A program made the position numbers and the translations under genes. Positions 26,023 through 35,439 of a DNA stretch of 64,000 nucleotides are shown piece after piece. The DNA lies in NCBI RefSeq assembly GCF_000281065.1, contig NZ_AKKK01000009.1, positions 62,001 to 126,000 on the forward strand. The letters are read 5' to 3'. This stretch comes from Arthrobacter sp. M2012083 (GTDB lineage Bacteria > Actinomycetota > Actinomycetes > Actinomycetales > Micrococcaceae). The notes below the pieces were generated by a model that saw nothing but the letters and a program-made list of their open reading frames with translations, did no database searches and was not told the origin of the DNA. Position 1 is the first letter of the stretch. Every line of letters begins with the position of its first letter.

Positions 26023-28188
26023 CTAACCGGCCTGGGCCAACGCCAGTGGCAGAACCGCGCCCACACCGGCTTGGCGCAGTGCCCTCGCAGATACGGTCAT
26101 TGTCCAGCGGCTGTCTATGAGGTCGTCCACCAGCAACACAGGCTGCCCACCCGTACCCGCCAAGGCTTGGGCAAGTTCGGGACCAACAACAAGCCTGTCC
26201 CAGACTCCGGCCAGCCTGTAAGCGCTGTTGCCTCCACGTGCCCCCGTCGGCCCTCCGTGCTGGGTTTGCAGCTGGCCGAGGTACGGCATTCGTCCTATCC
26301 CGGCAATTCCTTGTGCCAAGGACTCCACCAGCTGCGGCTTGCTCCGGGACGGGACGCTGACCACCGCCGAGGGCCGTCCGACGCCGCTCCACGGAGTTCC
26401 GCCCTCGGCTCCCGACCACTCGCGGAGTACTTGAACGCAGGCCTGCAGCATGGCCGGATCCACTGCCCGATCAGGCGCCCCTGCGGCAAACAGCTCCCGT
26501 AGAGCGCCGCCCCAGCCCAAGTCGGTTAGCCTGGCCAGGATCCGCCCCTCGGAAACACTCTCGTCGGGCTTGATCTTTCCCTTGACGGTCACGCCGAGCC
26601 GATCCATGCCACTGGGCCACTGAAGGCGCGGTTCCACGGCTATGCCGGCACGCCGGAGAGTTTGGCCTGCGGCGTCGGCTGCCGACGCTGCGACGTCCAC
26701 CGGGAACCAGCGGCCGGCGCAGTTGTCGCAGCGTCCACATGCTGCGGCTGTTTCGTCGTCCAGGACCGAGGTGATGTATTCCATGCGGCAACCAGCCGTG
26801 TCCTGGTAGATCACCATGGAATCCTGCTCATCCACGCGGGCCTCTGCGATGCGGGCATATCGCTCGGCGTCATAGTTCCACGGCTTGCCGGTGGATCGCC
26901 AACCGCCTCCAACGCGCTCTACGGCTCCATCCACCGCCAGGACTTTGAGGAGGAGTTCCAATGGCGTGCGGCGAAGGTCCACCCTGGCTTCCAGCGCAAC
27001 GGTGGAAAGGGCGGAGCCTGCTTCCCCAAGAGCCCTCAGCACAGACTCGGCCTTCTCGGCCGAGGGCATGGACGCGGTGGCGAAGTACTGCCAGATTTCC
27101 CGGTCTTCAGAGCCCGGCAGCAACAGGACGTCTGCGTTGGCTGCTCCACGTCCTGCACGGCCAACCTGTTGGTAGTAGGCAACAGGTGACGACGGAGCCC
27201 CAAGGTGGATAACGAAGCCCAAGTCCGGTTTGTCGAATCCCATTCCCAAGGCGGACGTAGCCACGAGAGCCTTAACCTGGTTCTCCTTCAACAGTTGCTC
27301 AGCACGTTCCCGGTCCGCAGGGTCCGTCCTCCCCGTGTAGGACAAGACGTTATGCCCGGACTCCGCAAGAAGCCGCGCAGTGTCCTCGGCCGCCGAAACG
27401 GTGAGGGTGTAGATGATGCCACTACCGGGCATGCGGGCGAGGTGTGTCAGCAGCCATCCCAGCCGATCCCTGGAATCGGGCAGCGTCAGGACACCTAGCC
27501 GCAGCGATTCGCGCCCTAGTGCGCCACGTATGGTCAAGACTCCGGCGCCAAGTTGTTCCTCAATGTCATGCACCACCCTGGAATTGGCGGTGGCGGTGGT
27601 GGCCAGAACGGGAACTGACTTTGGCAACTGTGCAATGAGGTCCGCGATGCGGCGGTAATCAGGGCGGAAGTCGTGTCCCCAGTCCGAGATACAGTGTGCC
27701 TCGTCAATCACCAGGAGCCCGGTGCGACGAATGAGCTCCGGAAGCTGGTTCTCCCTGAAGGAGGGGTTGGTAAGCCGCTCCGGAGAAACCAAAAGGACAT
27801 CGACCTCATCCGCGGCAAGCTGAGCCAGGACAGTGTCCCATTCCAAAGCATTGGCGGAGTTGATGGCGACGGCGCGCACTCCTGCCCGGGCAGCTGCGGC
27901 CACTTGGTCACGCATGAGCGCAAGCAACGGCGACACAATCAACGTTGGACCGGCGCCCCGCCGGCGCAACAACAATGACGCCACGAAGTAAACCGCTGAT
28001 TTCCCCCAACCTGTGCGCTGGACTACCAGCGCCCGCCGGCCCGCATCCACTAACGCCTCAATGGCTTCATACTGTCCGTCGTGGAACCGCGCTTCGGGGT
28101 TGCCCACCAGCTCACGAAGGCACGCCAGCGCCTGCTGATGGGTAGGTGATTGCACTGAAACGGCAGCGTTTGGGGAGTTGTTGGCCAT
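26023..28188 (-). CDS. RecQ-type DNA helicase with phosphoribosyltransferase-like C-terminal domain
   Basis: A 721-residue SF2 helicase. Walker A is 'RTGWGKS' (Lys63), motif II is 'DEAHCISDWGHDFRPDYRR' (DEAH 162-165), and motif VI lies in 'YYQQVGRAGRGAANADVLLL'. A RecQ zinc-binding part follows, with cysteines in 'CRMEYITS' and 'CGRCDNC'. Instead of an HRDC domain, the last about 120 residues read 'PSAVVSVPSRSKPQLVESL' and 'VLLVDDLIDSRWTMTVSARAL', which look like a PRPP-loop phosphoribosyltransferase fold. The function of this tail is unknown. ATG 28188 chosen; TTG one codon earlier is possible. Confidence 0.92.
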   Translation of the reverse strand: MANNSPNAAVSVQSPTHQQALACLRELVGNPEARFHDGQYEAIEALVDAGRRALVVQRTGWGKSAVYFVASLLLRRRGAGPTLIVSPLLALMRDQVAAAARAGVRAVAINSANALEWDTVLAQLAADEVDVLLVSPERLTNPSFRENQLPELIRRTGLLVIDEAHCISDWGHDFRPDYRRIADLIAQLPKSVPVLATTATANSRVVHDIEEQLGAGVLTIRGALGRESLRLGVLTLPDSRDRLGWLLTHLARMPGSGIIYTLTVSAAEDTARLLAESGHNVLSYTGRTDPADRERAEQLLKENQVKALVATSALGMGFDKPDLGFVIHLGAPSSPVAYYQQVGRAGRGAANADVLLLPGSEDREIWQYFATASMPSAEKAESVLRALGEAGSALSTVALEARVDLRRTPLELLLKVLAVDGAVERVGGGWRSTGKPWNYDAERYARIAEARVDEQDSMVIYQDTAGCRMEYITSVLDDETAAACGRCDNCAGRWFPVDVAASAADAAGQTLRRAGIAVEPRLQWPSGMDRLGVTVKGKIKPDESVSEGRILARLTDLGWGGALRELFAAGAPDRAVDPAMLQACVQVLREWSGAEGGTPWSGVGRPSAVVSVPSRSKPQLVESLAQGIAGIGRMPYLGQLQTQHGGPTGARGGNSAYRLAGVWDRLVVGPELAQALAGTGGQPVLLVDDLIDSRWTMTVSARALRQAGVGAVLPLALAQAG

Positions 28189-28313
28189 CAACCCAGTATT
28201 CCAGCCGACCCTGACAGCCAGAACCTGGGTGCCCTGCTATGTGGATAACGGCTATCCACAGGTCATCTCATCAAGTTCAACCCCAGCTGCCTTGCCACAG
28301 TAGGATTGAGCCC

Positions 28314-29732
28314 GTGACTAGCGAGCAGAACAAGACATTCGACCTCTCGGCTTCCTTCAAGGCGTACGACGTCCGGGGCATCGTGGGTGAAACCATCACG
28401 GCTGAAATCGTAGAGGCCGTTGGCGCTGCCTTCATCGACGTCCTGGGCTTGGAGGGCGAAACGGTACTGGTTGGCGGCGACATGCGTCCCTCCTCTCCGG
28501 AGTTCAGCCAAGCCTTTGCCAACGGGGCAGCCACGCGTGGCGCGAACGTCCAGTTGCTGGACCTCATCTCAACCGACGAGCTCTACTATGCATGCGGGGC
28601 CTTGAACGCAGCCGGCGCAACGTTTACCGCCAGTCACAACCCGGCCGCCTATAACGGGATCAAGATGGCCAAGGCCGGCGCTCAGCCCATCTCTTCGGAG
28701 AGCGGACTCAAGGAAATCCAAGCCCTCGCTGAGCAGTACCTGAACACCGGCGTTATCCCGGCGGCGGGCACCCGGGGCGAGATCGGCGTCCATGACGTCC
28801 TGAAGGACTACTCCGAGTACCTGCGGAAGCTCGTTGACCTTTCCGGCTCCCGCCCACTGAAGATCGTGGTGGATGCAGGTAACGGCATGGCCGGGCTCAC
28901 CACCCCTGCCGTACTCGGCGACAAACTCCTCCCGGCGCTGCCCTTCGACATTGTTCCCCTCTATTTCGAACTCGACGGCTCGTTCCCCAACCACCCGGCC
29001 AACCCTTTGGAGCCGGAAAACCTGCGCGACCTCCAGGCCGCCGTCGTCAAACACGGTGCCGACATCGGCCTCGCCTTCGACGGCGACGCGGACCGCTGCT
29101 TCGTCATTGATGAAAAGGGCGAGCCCGTTTCCCCGTCTGCGATCACCGGCATGGTGGCCCGTCGTGAGATCGCCCGAGCCCAGGCTGCAGGTGAAGAGAC
29201 CCCGGTGATCATCCACAACCTCCTCACCTCCAAGGCCGTGCCCGAGCTCGTAGCCAAGGATGGCGGCCGTGCTGTACGGACCCGGGTGGGTCACTCGTTC
29301 ATCAAGGCCGTCATGGCCGAGGAAGGCGCAGTGTTCGGTGGAGAGCACTCGGCGCACTTCTACTTCCGGGATTTCTGGAACGCTGACACCGGCATGCTTG
29401 CCGCCATGCACGTCCTCGCTGCTTTGGGTGAGCAAGACGGCCCGCTCTCCGAACTCGGCCGCCAATACGAACCCTATGTTTCCTCTGGCGAGATCAACTC
29501 CGAGATCGAAGACAAAGCCGGTGCCGTGGAGCGGGTTCGAGTCGACTTCGAAACCGAAGACATCGACATTGACCACATGGACGGCAGCACGTTCACGGCC
29601 AAGGACGGCAGCTGGTGGTTCAACCTTCGCCCATCCAACACCGAGCCGTTCCTGCGCCTGAACGCCGAAGCCAAGGACCAGGCAACCATGGAGAAGATCC
29701 GTGACCGTGTCCTTGCGCTGGTTCGGGCCTAG
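28314..29732 (+). CDS. manB: Phosphomannomutase/phosphoglucomutase
   Basis: A 472-residue alpha-D-phosphohexomutase that converts mannose-6-P and mannose-1-P (and perhaps the glucose forms). The phospho-serine is Ser107 in 'TASHNPAAYNGIKMAKAGA', the magnesium loop is 'FDGDADRC' (about 253-260), and the phosphate-binding loop is 'RPSNTEPFLRL' near the C-terminus. GTG 28314 was chosen: AGGA stands eight bases upstream and the encoded 'TSEQNKTFDLSASFKAYDVRG' fits the family start. Two genes of unknown role follow after 12 nt, likely in one operon. Confidence 0.93.
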   Translation: MTSEQNKTFDLSASFKAYDVRGIVGETITAEIVEAVGAAFIDVLGLEGETVLVGGDMRPSSPEFSQAFANGAATRGANVQLLDLISTDELYYACGALNAAGATFTASHNPAAYNGIKMAKAGAQPISSESGLKEIQALAEQYLNTGVIPAAGTRGEIGVHDVLKDYSEYLRKLVDLSGSRPLKIVVDAGNGMAGLTTPAVLGDKLLPALPFDIVPLYFELDGSFPNHPANPLEPENLRDLQAAVVKHGADIGLAFDGDADRCFVIDEKGEPVSPSAITGMVARREIARAQAAGEETPVIIHNLLTSKAVPELVAKDGGRAVRTRVGHSFIKAVMAEEGAVFGGEHSAHFYFRDFWNADTGMLAAMHVLAALGEQDGPLSELGRQYEPYVSSGEINSEIEDKAGAVERVRVDFETEDIDIDHMDGSTFTAKDGSWWFNLRPSNTEPFLRLNAEAKDQATMEKIRDRVLALVRA

Positions 29733-29744
29733 GAACGGGCTGGC

Positions 29745-30662
29745 ATGACGCAGATTCCGTCCGAGGCTCGAATCTCGCCTGAATCCGAATTGGCCGCAGT
29801 CGTGACCGAAGCCCTTGGACTGGCCGACGCTCAGTTAGTCCTCAACAAGAGCTTTGCCCCGTTCGTCTTGATGCTCGGCACCGACGGCACCATCCACCGC
29901 GGCGAAGTCCCCAAGGAAATTCGGGGGACCATGCCCCCGGACCCACTGCTGTCCGTGAAGCTGACCATTGATCTCTTCTCGGGCCATGCCGAAAACTTCC
30001 TCGCGATGGTTGCTGTACTGGATCCGCAGACGGGCAAGAACGAGGACACGCTGCACTTCTGGGCTGAACACCGCAGTGGCATCAGCCAAGTCATCCGTGT
30101 GGACTTCACCCGCAAGAAATTCCTGAAGCACCCCAGCTTGAGTGACCCCCGGGTCGAAACCCAGGAGCCCTACGTATGGGCCGGCCGAGCCGCTCCTGCT
30201 GAGGAATGGTGGCATGAGGGGCTCTCCGAGCAGGCCATTGAGGATGTTTTCGATCTTGTTGGTGCCGCCGTACCCTTCGCCCAGGATCAATTGGGGAAGA
30301 CCGGCTCGTTGGCGCCATATGGTGTCACCACAGATCTCAAAGGTGCGATCGGGCACCATATGGGCTACCAAGAGCCCAACGAGGACGACGAGGTTGATTC
30401 GGAAGAGTCCCTCCAGTTACTGACAGACGGTTTCCGCCAAGGGATGCAGTCGTTGCGGGGTACGTGCGTCATCAGCGATGTCCGCCTAACACCCAGTAAC
30501 GGCGAAGGCGATGCCCTTGACGCTCTTAGGCTCCACATCGAACACACAGAAGGTCTTTCGATGCTCCTTCTCAAGCCCTATGAAATCGACGAACAGACCC
30601 GGACGGTCGCGTTCGGCGAGACAGCAGTGATGCCAACTCCTGCACGGGTGTGGTCAGCATGA
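29745..30662 (+). CDS. Hypothetical protein with two related alpha/beta modules
   Basis: A 305-residue soluble protein I do not recognise. It seems to hold two related units. The first (about 12-125) has 'SFAPFVLMLGTDG' and 'LHFWAEHRSG'; the second (about 165-295) has 'VPFAQDQLGKTGSLAPYGVT', 'CVISDVRL' and 'LHIEHTEGLSMLLLKPYE'. The same order (amphipathic helix, PFGV-like strand, SDV strand, EH-x-G, PY turn) recurs in the next gene. It lies 12 nt after the phosphomannomutase and overlaps the next start by ATGA, so the three genes form one transcription unit. Confidence 0.75.
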   Translation: MTQIPSEARISPESELAAVVTEALGLADAQLVLNKSFAPFVLMLGTDGTIHRGEVPKEIRGTMPPDPLLSVKLTIDLFSGHAENFLAMVAVLDPQTGKNEDTLHFWAEHRSGISQVIRVDFTRKKFLKHPSLSDPRVETQEPYVWAGRAAPAEEWWHEGLSEQAIEDVFDLVGAAVPFAQDQLGKTGSLAPYGVTTDLKGAIGHHMGYQEPNEDDEVDSEESLQLLTDGFRQGMQSLRGTCVISDVRLTPSNGEGDALDALRLHIEHTEGLSMLLLKPYEIDEQTRTVAFGETAVMPTPARVWSA

Positions 30663-31114
30663 GCGAACAGCCCACCAGCGCGCCGCGTGAAGGCGAATCA
30701 GTCCAGGACCGCGAACTCCGCGAGACGCTGGGCACTGCACTTGGTACCGCCCAGGAGCACATCCAACAGAATGGCGGATTCTTCCCGTTTGGCGTCACGC
30801 TCTCAAATGATGATGAACTGCGGCTAGTGATGATTGCCCCGGGCGAGCCTGACGAAAACGGCGATGTGGATGCCGGACAGATGTTGACCGACATCCATGA
30901 ACTGCTACGGCAAGGCCGCGATGATTTCAAGGCTGTAGCAGTTGTGAGTGACGTCAGCCTGCCGGATCATGGTTCTGACGGCATCCATGGTGCCGCCGAG
31001 CACCGGGACGGCGAGGTCCGTGCTGCAATTATTCCGTATTTTCCAACACTGGACGGTTTTGAGTTCAGTGCCATGGAGCCCGATACCCACGAACCATCCA
31101 TCTGGGTGGACTAG
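30659..31114 (+). CDS. Hypothetical protein, single-module paralogue of the preceding gene
   Basis: A 151-residue soluble acidic protein. Its segments 'AQEHIQQNGGFFPFGVTLSN', 'AVAVVSDVSL', 'AAEHRDGEVRAAIIPYFP' line up with both halves of the upstream protein, so it is a third copy of the same domain. The ATG at 30659 overlaps the previous TGA (ATGA), which indicates translational coupling; an in-frame GTG at 30650 is less likely. Function unknown. Confidence 0.75.
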   Translation: MSEQPTSAPREGESVQDRELRETLGTALGTAQEHIQQNGGFFPFGVTLSNDDELRLVMIAPGEPDENGDVDAGQMLTDIHELLRQGRDDFKAVAVVSDVSLPDHGSDGIHGAAEHRDGEVRAAIIPYFPTLDGFEFSAMEPDTHEPSIWVD

Positions 31115-31136
31115 ACCTTATCCGTGAGCTGATCCC

Positions 31137-31607
31137 ATGAAAATCAACGCCTTCGCAGATGTCAGTCTCCGCGCGATCATGGTGTTGGCCGCGGCTCCAG
31201 AGGGCATGCTGCTGACTACCCAAGCGGTGGCGGATGCCGTGGGGACACCGTACAACCATGTCAGCAAGGCAATGGTCCGCTTGCGTGCACTGGGCTACAT
31301 CGATGTTGAACGGGGACGGCTAGGCGGTTCCCGGCTCAATGAAACCGGTCGGAGGGCCACCGTCGGCGAAGTCCTTCGGCATCTGGACAGCCGACAGGAT
31401 CCGGCTGAGTGCCAATCCCCCACCAAGAACTGCCCTCTCATCAATGAGTGCGGACTGCGCCATGCAATGAACCGGGCCAGGGAAGCGTTCTACACAGAGC
31501 TCGATGCCGTGGTTATCGCTTCCCTCCCCCATGCCCGGCAGATGAACCCGGTGTTCCAATCCATAGGGCTTCGGCCGGAGTTCAGGACCACTGCGGCGCA
31601 GTCCTAG
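31137..31607 (+). CDS. nsrR: Rrf2 family regulator, NsrR-like nitric oxide sensor
   Basis: A 156-residue Rrf2 regulator. The winged helix spans residues 1-75 ('TTQAVADAVGTPYNHVSKAM', 'VRLRALGYIDVERGRLGG'). Three cysteines, Cys92, Cys99 and Cys105 (C-x6-C-x5-C), are placed to hold an iron-sulfur cluster as in NsrR. It stands directly before the flavohaemoprotein gene, the classical NsrR target, so it should repress hmp until NO destroys the cluster. The spacing differs by one residue from the C-x5-C-x5-C I recall for Streptomyces NsrR. Confidence 0.9.
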   Translation: MKINAFADVSLRAIMVLAAAPEGMLLTTQAVADAVGTPYNHVSKAMVRLRALGYIDVERGRLGGSRLNETGRRATVGEVLRHLDSRQDPAECQSPTKNCPLINECGLRHAMNRAREAFYTELDAVVIASLPHARQMNPVFQSIGLRPEFRTTAAQS

Positions 31608-31664
31608 TCGCAACAGGAACAACAGCACCTCCCAAAAGCCTGTTCTGTCAGGTTTGCACATCTC

Positions 31665-31681
31665 TTCTACGCAGTGTAGAA
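31665..31681. promoter_or_regulatory. Inverted repeat 1 in the hmp promoter
   Basis: TTCTAC (31665-31670) and GTAGAA (31676-31681) form a perfect 6-5-6 inverted repeat. It overlaps a possible promoter, TTGCAC (31654-31659) with 17 bp to TAGAAA (31677-31682), so a bound protein would block RNA polymerase. Confidence 0.5.
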
Positions 31682-31693
31682 ATTGGGATATAA

Positions 31694-31718
31694 ATATAAG
31701 CATTTCGCGTGCTTATAT
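31694..31718. promoter_or_regulatory. Inverted repeat 2 in the hmp promoter (candidate NsrR operator)
   Basis: ATATAAGCA (31694-31702) and TGCTTATAT (31710-31718) form a perfect 9-7-9 inverted repeat 39 bp before the hmp start. It is AT-rich in a GC-rich genome and is the best candidate for the NsrR-like operator, although it is not the known consensus. Confidence 0.6.
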
Positions 31719-31757
31719 ATTCGGTCGGCGAAACCGGCCCCTACAGCCAGGAGAATC

Positions 31758-32915
31758 ATGCTCTCGGAAAAGTCCCGCCCCATCATTGAAGCCACGTTGC
31801 CACTGGTTGGTTCAAGGATCGGCGCGATAACCGTCGACTTCTACAATCGGCTCTTCGCGGCGCACCCTGAGCTGCTCGACGGGCTCTTCAGCCGTTCCAA
31901 CCAGCGTTCCGGAGATCAGCAGCGGGCGCTTGCCGGGAGTATTGCCGCGTTCGCAACCCATCTCATCAACAACCCGGACACCCTTCCGGAAAGGGTGCTT
32001 TCCCGCGTTGCGCACAAGCACGCCTCCCTCGGAATCACCGAGGATCAATACGGAGTGGTCTACGAGCACCTCTTTGCAGCCATCGCCGCCGACTTGGCCG
32101 ACGTCATCACTCCGGAGATCGCCGAAGCCTGGACAGAGGTGTACTGGCTCATGGCAGACGCCCTGATCAAGCTGGAGAAGGACCTCTACGCATCCCAGGC
32201 GAACCACGCAATGTGGACGCCGTGGCGTGTGACCAGCAAGGAACCGGCAGGCAAGGATTCGGTCACGTTCACCTTGGAACCGGCAGACGACACCCCGGTT
32301 ACGCCAGCAGAACCCGGTCAATACGTCAGCGTCAAGGTCCAACTTCCGGATGGCCTGCGCCAGGTGCGCCAGTATTCGCTATCCGGCGACGCGGGCATCA
32401 GCCGGACCTTCACTACCAAGCTGAACGACGGCGGTGAGGTGTCCACCGCCCTTCACACCGGCGTCGAGCCCGGCGACATCCTCGAAATTTCAAACCCGTA
32501 CGGGGAAATTACCCTCAGGAACGGTGACGGCCCCGTCATCCTGGCCTCTGCCGGTATTGGCTGCACCCCAACGGCTTCCATTCTGCGGTCGCTCGCCGAG
32601 GCTGGCACGGATCGGCAGGTCTTGGTCCTTCACGCCGAGAAGACCATGGACAACTGGGCACTCAGCAGCCAGATGACCGCGGACGCAGCGCGAATCCACG
32701 CTGACCTGCAGCTTTGGCTCGAGTCTCCCCACCCCGGAACCAACCACGGCTTCATGTCGCTGCGTGAACTGGACATGCCCGCAGACGCTTCGCTTTACCT
32801 TTGCGGCCCCCTCCCCTTCATGAAGAAAATCCGCGATGAAGCCATCGATGCGGGAATTCCGGCCACCCGCATTCACTACGAAGTGTTCGGCCCGGACGTG
32901 TGGCTCGCCAACTAG
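31758..32915 (+). CDS. hmp: Flavohaemoprotein, nitric oxide dioxygenase
   Basis: A 385-residue flavohaemoglobin that converts NO and O2 to nitrate with NAD(P)H. The globin domain (about 1-135) has the B10 tyrosine Tyr29 in 'VDFYNRLF' and proximal His88 in 'VAHKHASLGI'. The FAD-binding domain has 'RQYSLSGD' (about 204) and the NAD domain 'ASAGIGCTPTASILRSL' (about 266). ATG 31758 has AGGAG upstream; the frame extends 25 codons further without family-like sequence. The adjacent nsrR-like gene and two inverted repeats point to NO control. Confidence 0.95.
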   Translation: MLSEKSRPIIEATLPLVGSRIGAITVDFYNRLFAAHPELLDGLFSRSNQRSGDQQRALAGSIAAFATHLINNPDTLPERVLSRVAHKHASLGITEDQYGVVYEHLFAAIAADLADVITPEIAEAWTEVYWLMADALIKLEKDLYASQANHAMWTPWRVTSKEPAGKDSVTFTLEPADDTPVTPAEPGQYVSVKVQLPDGLRQVRQYSLSGDAGISRTFTTKLNDGGEVSTALHTGVEPGDILEISNPYGEITLRNGDGPVILASAGIGCTPTASILRSLAEAGTDRQVLVLHAEKTMDNWALSSQMTADAARIHADLQLWLESPHPGTNHGFMSLRELDMPADASLYLCGPLPFMKKIRDEAIDAGIPATRIHYEVFGPDVWLAN

Positions 32916-32951
32916 GGCACGCACGCCAACCGGGACAATAGCCCCAAGCAC

Positions 32952-32997
32952 GACGGCGGCCCGCCACCTTTCATTCGAAAGGTGACGGGCCGTCGTC
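32952..32997. terminator. Long hairpin between convergent hmp and pckG
   Basis: A 21-bp stem with two mismatches and an ATTC loop (32973-32976); left arm 32952-32972, right arm 32977-32997. It lies between two convergent stop codons and should work in both directions. Confidence 0.75.
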
Positions 32998-33030
32998 GTT
33001 CACTTAAGAACGCCGTTGTTCCTAAGAGGT

Positions 33031-34857
33031 CTAGCCCAGACGGGTCTTGAGACCGTCCAGCTCGGACTGAAGTGCCGCCGGAAGCGACTCGCCGAAGTTT
33101 GCGAACCATTCCTCGATGGACGCCAGCTCGGTTGCCCATTCCTCGGGGTCGACACGAACGGCCGACTCAACCTCGGCCGGGGTCATGTCCAGGCCCTCAA
33201 GGTCGATGGATTCACCGGTCGGCACGAAACCGATCGGAGTTTCCACGGCGTCAGCCTTGCCCTCGAGGCGCTCGATGGCCCACTTGAGCACACGGGCGTT
33301 GTCTCCGAAGCCAGGCCAGGCGAAACCGCCTTCAGCCGTGCGACGGAACCAGTTGACCAGGAAGATCTTGGGCAGACGCTCCGGGTTGGCCTTGGCGGAC
33401 AGGTTCACCCAGTGGTTCAGGTAATCACCTGCGTCGTAGCCAATAAACGGCAGCATGGCCATTGGGTCGCGGCGGACCACGCCAACGGCGCCGGCGGCAG
33501 CAGCCGTGGTTTCGGAGGACAGCGTGGAACCCATGAAGATGCCGTTTGACCAGTCACGGGCCTCGGTGACCAGCGGGATAGTGGTCTTGCGGCGGCCACC
33601 GAACAGAATCGCGGACAGTTCCACGCCTTCCGGGCTGAAGTATTCTTCGGCCAGCATGTCGATCTGGTCGATCGGTGTGCAGAAGCGGGAGTTCGGGTGC
33701 GCAGCCGGGGCGTCGGAGTCCGGAGTCCAGGACTCACCGCGCCAGTCGGTCAGGTGTGCCGGAGTTTCCTCCGTCATGCCTTCCCACCAGACGCCACCGT
33801 CGTCGGTCAGTGCGACGTTGGTAAAGATGCTGTTGCCCTTGGCGATGGCGCGCATGGCATTGGGGTTGGTGCCCCAACCGGTGCCCGGCGCAACGCCGAA
33901 GAGGCCGGCTTCAGGGTTGACGGCGCGGAGTTCGCCTTCCTTGCCGAAGCGCATCCACGTGATGTCGTCGCCAAGGGTCTCAACCTTCCAGCCCTTGATG
34001 GTGGGATCGAGCAATGCGAGGTTGGTCTTGCCGCAGGCGGACGGGAAAGCGGCGGAGACGTAGTAGGTCTTCTGCTCAGGGGAGGTCAGCTTGAGGATGA
34101 GCATGTGCTCGGCCAGCCAGCCTTCGTCGCGGGCCATCACCGAAGCGATGCGCAGCGCGTAGCACTTCTTACCCAGGAGGGCATTGCCACCGTATCCGGA
34201 GCCGAAGGACCAGATGGAGCGTTCTTCGGGGAAGTGCACAATCCACTTGTCGGTGTTGCACGGCCATGCGACGTCGGCCTGGCCGGCTTCCAGTGGCGCG
34301 CCCAGCGAGTGGAGGGCCGGAACAAAGAAAGCGTCGGTCTGCGTGATGCGGTCCAGGACGTCCGTTCCGATGCGGGCCATGATGCGCATGGAGGCAACAA
34401 CGTAGGCGGAGTCGGTGATCTCGACGCCAAACTTCGGGTCCTCGGCATCCAGGTGGCCCATGACGAACGGAATGACGTACATGGTGCGGCCTCGCATGGA
34501 GCCGGCGAAGAGTCCGCGCAGCTTCTGCTTCATCTCGGCCGGGGCCATCCAGTTGTTGGTGAAGCCTGCGTCGCGCTCGTTCTCGGAGCAGATAAAGGTC
34601 TGCTCTTCTACTCGGGCAACGTCGGCAGGGTCAGAGAACGCCGCGAAGGAATTCGGGAACGTTTCCGGGTTCAGCCGCTTCAGCGTTCCGGCCTCGACGA
34701 GTTCGTCGGTGAGCTTCTTGTTTTCTGCTTCGCTGCCATCAACCCAGTGGATGCGGTCCGGCTGAGTCAGCTCGGCAACTTCCTCAACCCAGGCCAGCAG
34801 GCGTGCATGCGTAGTAGGTGCCTTCTCAAGCAGCGGCAGTCGCGCCAGATCGCCCAT
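33031..34857 (-). CDS. pckG: Phosphoenolpyruvate carboxykinase (GTP)
   Basis: A 608-residue GTP-dependent PEP carboxykinase, which makes PEP from oxaloacetate and begins gluconeogenesis. The kinase P-loop with the reactive cysteine is '[13 protein letters not shown]' (about 270-282). Also visible are '[20 protein letters not shown]' and '[16 protein letters not shown]'. Length is typical for GTP enzymes of actinobacteria. The ATG at 34857 has GAAGGGAA upstream. It is a single-gene unit with its own leader of more than 80 bp. Confidence 0.97.
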   Translation of the reverse strand: MGDLARLPLLEKAPTTHARLLAWVEEVAELTQPDRIHWVDGSEAENKKLTDELVEAGTLKRLNPETFPNSFAAFSDPADVARVEEQTFICSENERDAGFTNNWMAPAEMKQKLRGLFAGSMRGRTMYVIPFVMGHLDAEDPKFGVEITDSAYVVASMRIMARIGTDVLDRITQTDAFFVPALHSLGAPLEAGQADVAWPCNTDKWIVHFPEERSIWSFGSGYGGNALLGKKCYALRIASVMARDEGWLAEHMLILKLTSPEQKTYYVSAAFPSACGKTNLALLDPTIKGWKVETLGDDITWMRFGKEGELRAVNPEAGLFGVAPGTGWGTNPNAMRAIAKGNSIFTNVALTDDGGVWWEGMTEETPAHLTDWRGESWTPDSDAPAAHPNSRFCTPIDQIDMLAEEYFSPEGVELSAILFGGRRKTTIPLVTEARDWSNGIFMGSTLSSETTAAAAGAVGVVRRDPMAMLPFIGYDAGDYLNHWVNLSAKANPERLPKIFLVNWFRRTAEGGFAWPGFGDNARVLKWAIERLEGKADAVETPIGFVPTGESIDLEGLDMTPAEVESAVRVDPEEWATELASIEEWFANFGESLPAALQSELDGLKTRLG

Positions 34858-35059
34858 TGCGGTTCCCTTCCTCGGGTTCAGTGGTGTGTCCTAAACGATA
34901 GGGGCCGCGGACCAGACCAATCCGCTGTCAGACATCGGACATCCCAAGGCGCAGGAGGCCAAAACCGCTAGAAATCAAGGTTTGGCGATTGAGAAAGACG
35001 AATTTAAGTGACAAAGGTCACGTAGACCGGTCTAGTTGCGTAGATTACAGCTTTTCGAT

Positions 35060-35088
35060 TTGGAACTTCACATGAACTTCTGTAAAGT
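35060..35088 (+). promoter_or_regulatory. Predicted promoter of tRNA-Arg
   Basis: TTGGAA (35060-35065), 17-bp spacer, TAAAGT (35083-35088), in an AT-rich stretch 53 bp before the tRNA. The rest of the 34858-35141 gap holds the pckG leader and nothing else recognised. Confidence 0.45.
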
Positions 35089-35141
35089 TTATTGAGGTTC
35101 GAGGGGGTCAGAGAAACAGACCGCCGGGAATCACACGAAAT

Positions 35142-35215
<74 letters not shown>

Positions 35216-35221
35216 CAGATC

Positions 35222-35260
35222 AAGACCCGCACCGGTTCGCCGGTGCGGGTCTTTTGTTTT
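35222..35260 (+). terminator. Terminator of tRNA-Arg
   Basis: AAGACCCGCACCGG (35222-35235) pairs perfectly with CCGGTGCGGGTCTT (35240-35253), loop TTCG, followed by TTGTTTT. Confidence 0.9.
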
Positions 35261-35377
35261 CTTGAATGAACCCACCTAAGCAGCAGTTCAGGCCGTTTAG
35301 CGGGTTCAGAGCGGGCGTTAGCTGTGACTCAGTTGGGTGAGCCACAGCGGAAGGTGACCCGCACGCAGAAACGCAAG

Positions 35378-35416
35378 GGCCGCCGTCGTACTTTCCAAAG
35401 AAGTACGACGGCGGCC
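35378..35416 (-). terminator. Hairpin after the nanR-like gene
   Basis: GGCCGCCGTCGTACTT (35378-35393) pairs perfectly with AAGTACGACGGCGGCC (35401-35416). It stands 23 bp beyond the stop of the minus-strand regulator gene. Confidence 0.75.
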
Positions 35417-35439
35417 GCTTCCGTTAAGGTCCGGAGCGT

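Noticed and set aside
34934-34942. ATCGGACAT upstream of pckG as a NanR-type site
   Set aside because: It resembles the nan half-sites, but a degenerate nine-base motif is expected by chance about twice in 64 kb and there is no paired arm.
33697-34971. A 424-codon plus-strand frame
   Set aside because: Antisense to PEP carboxykinase, which is certain.
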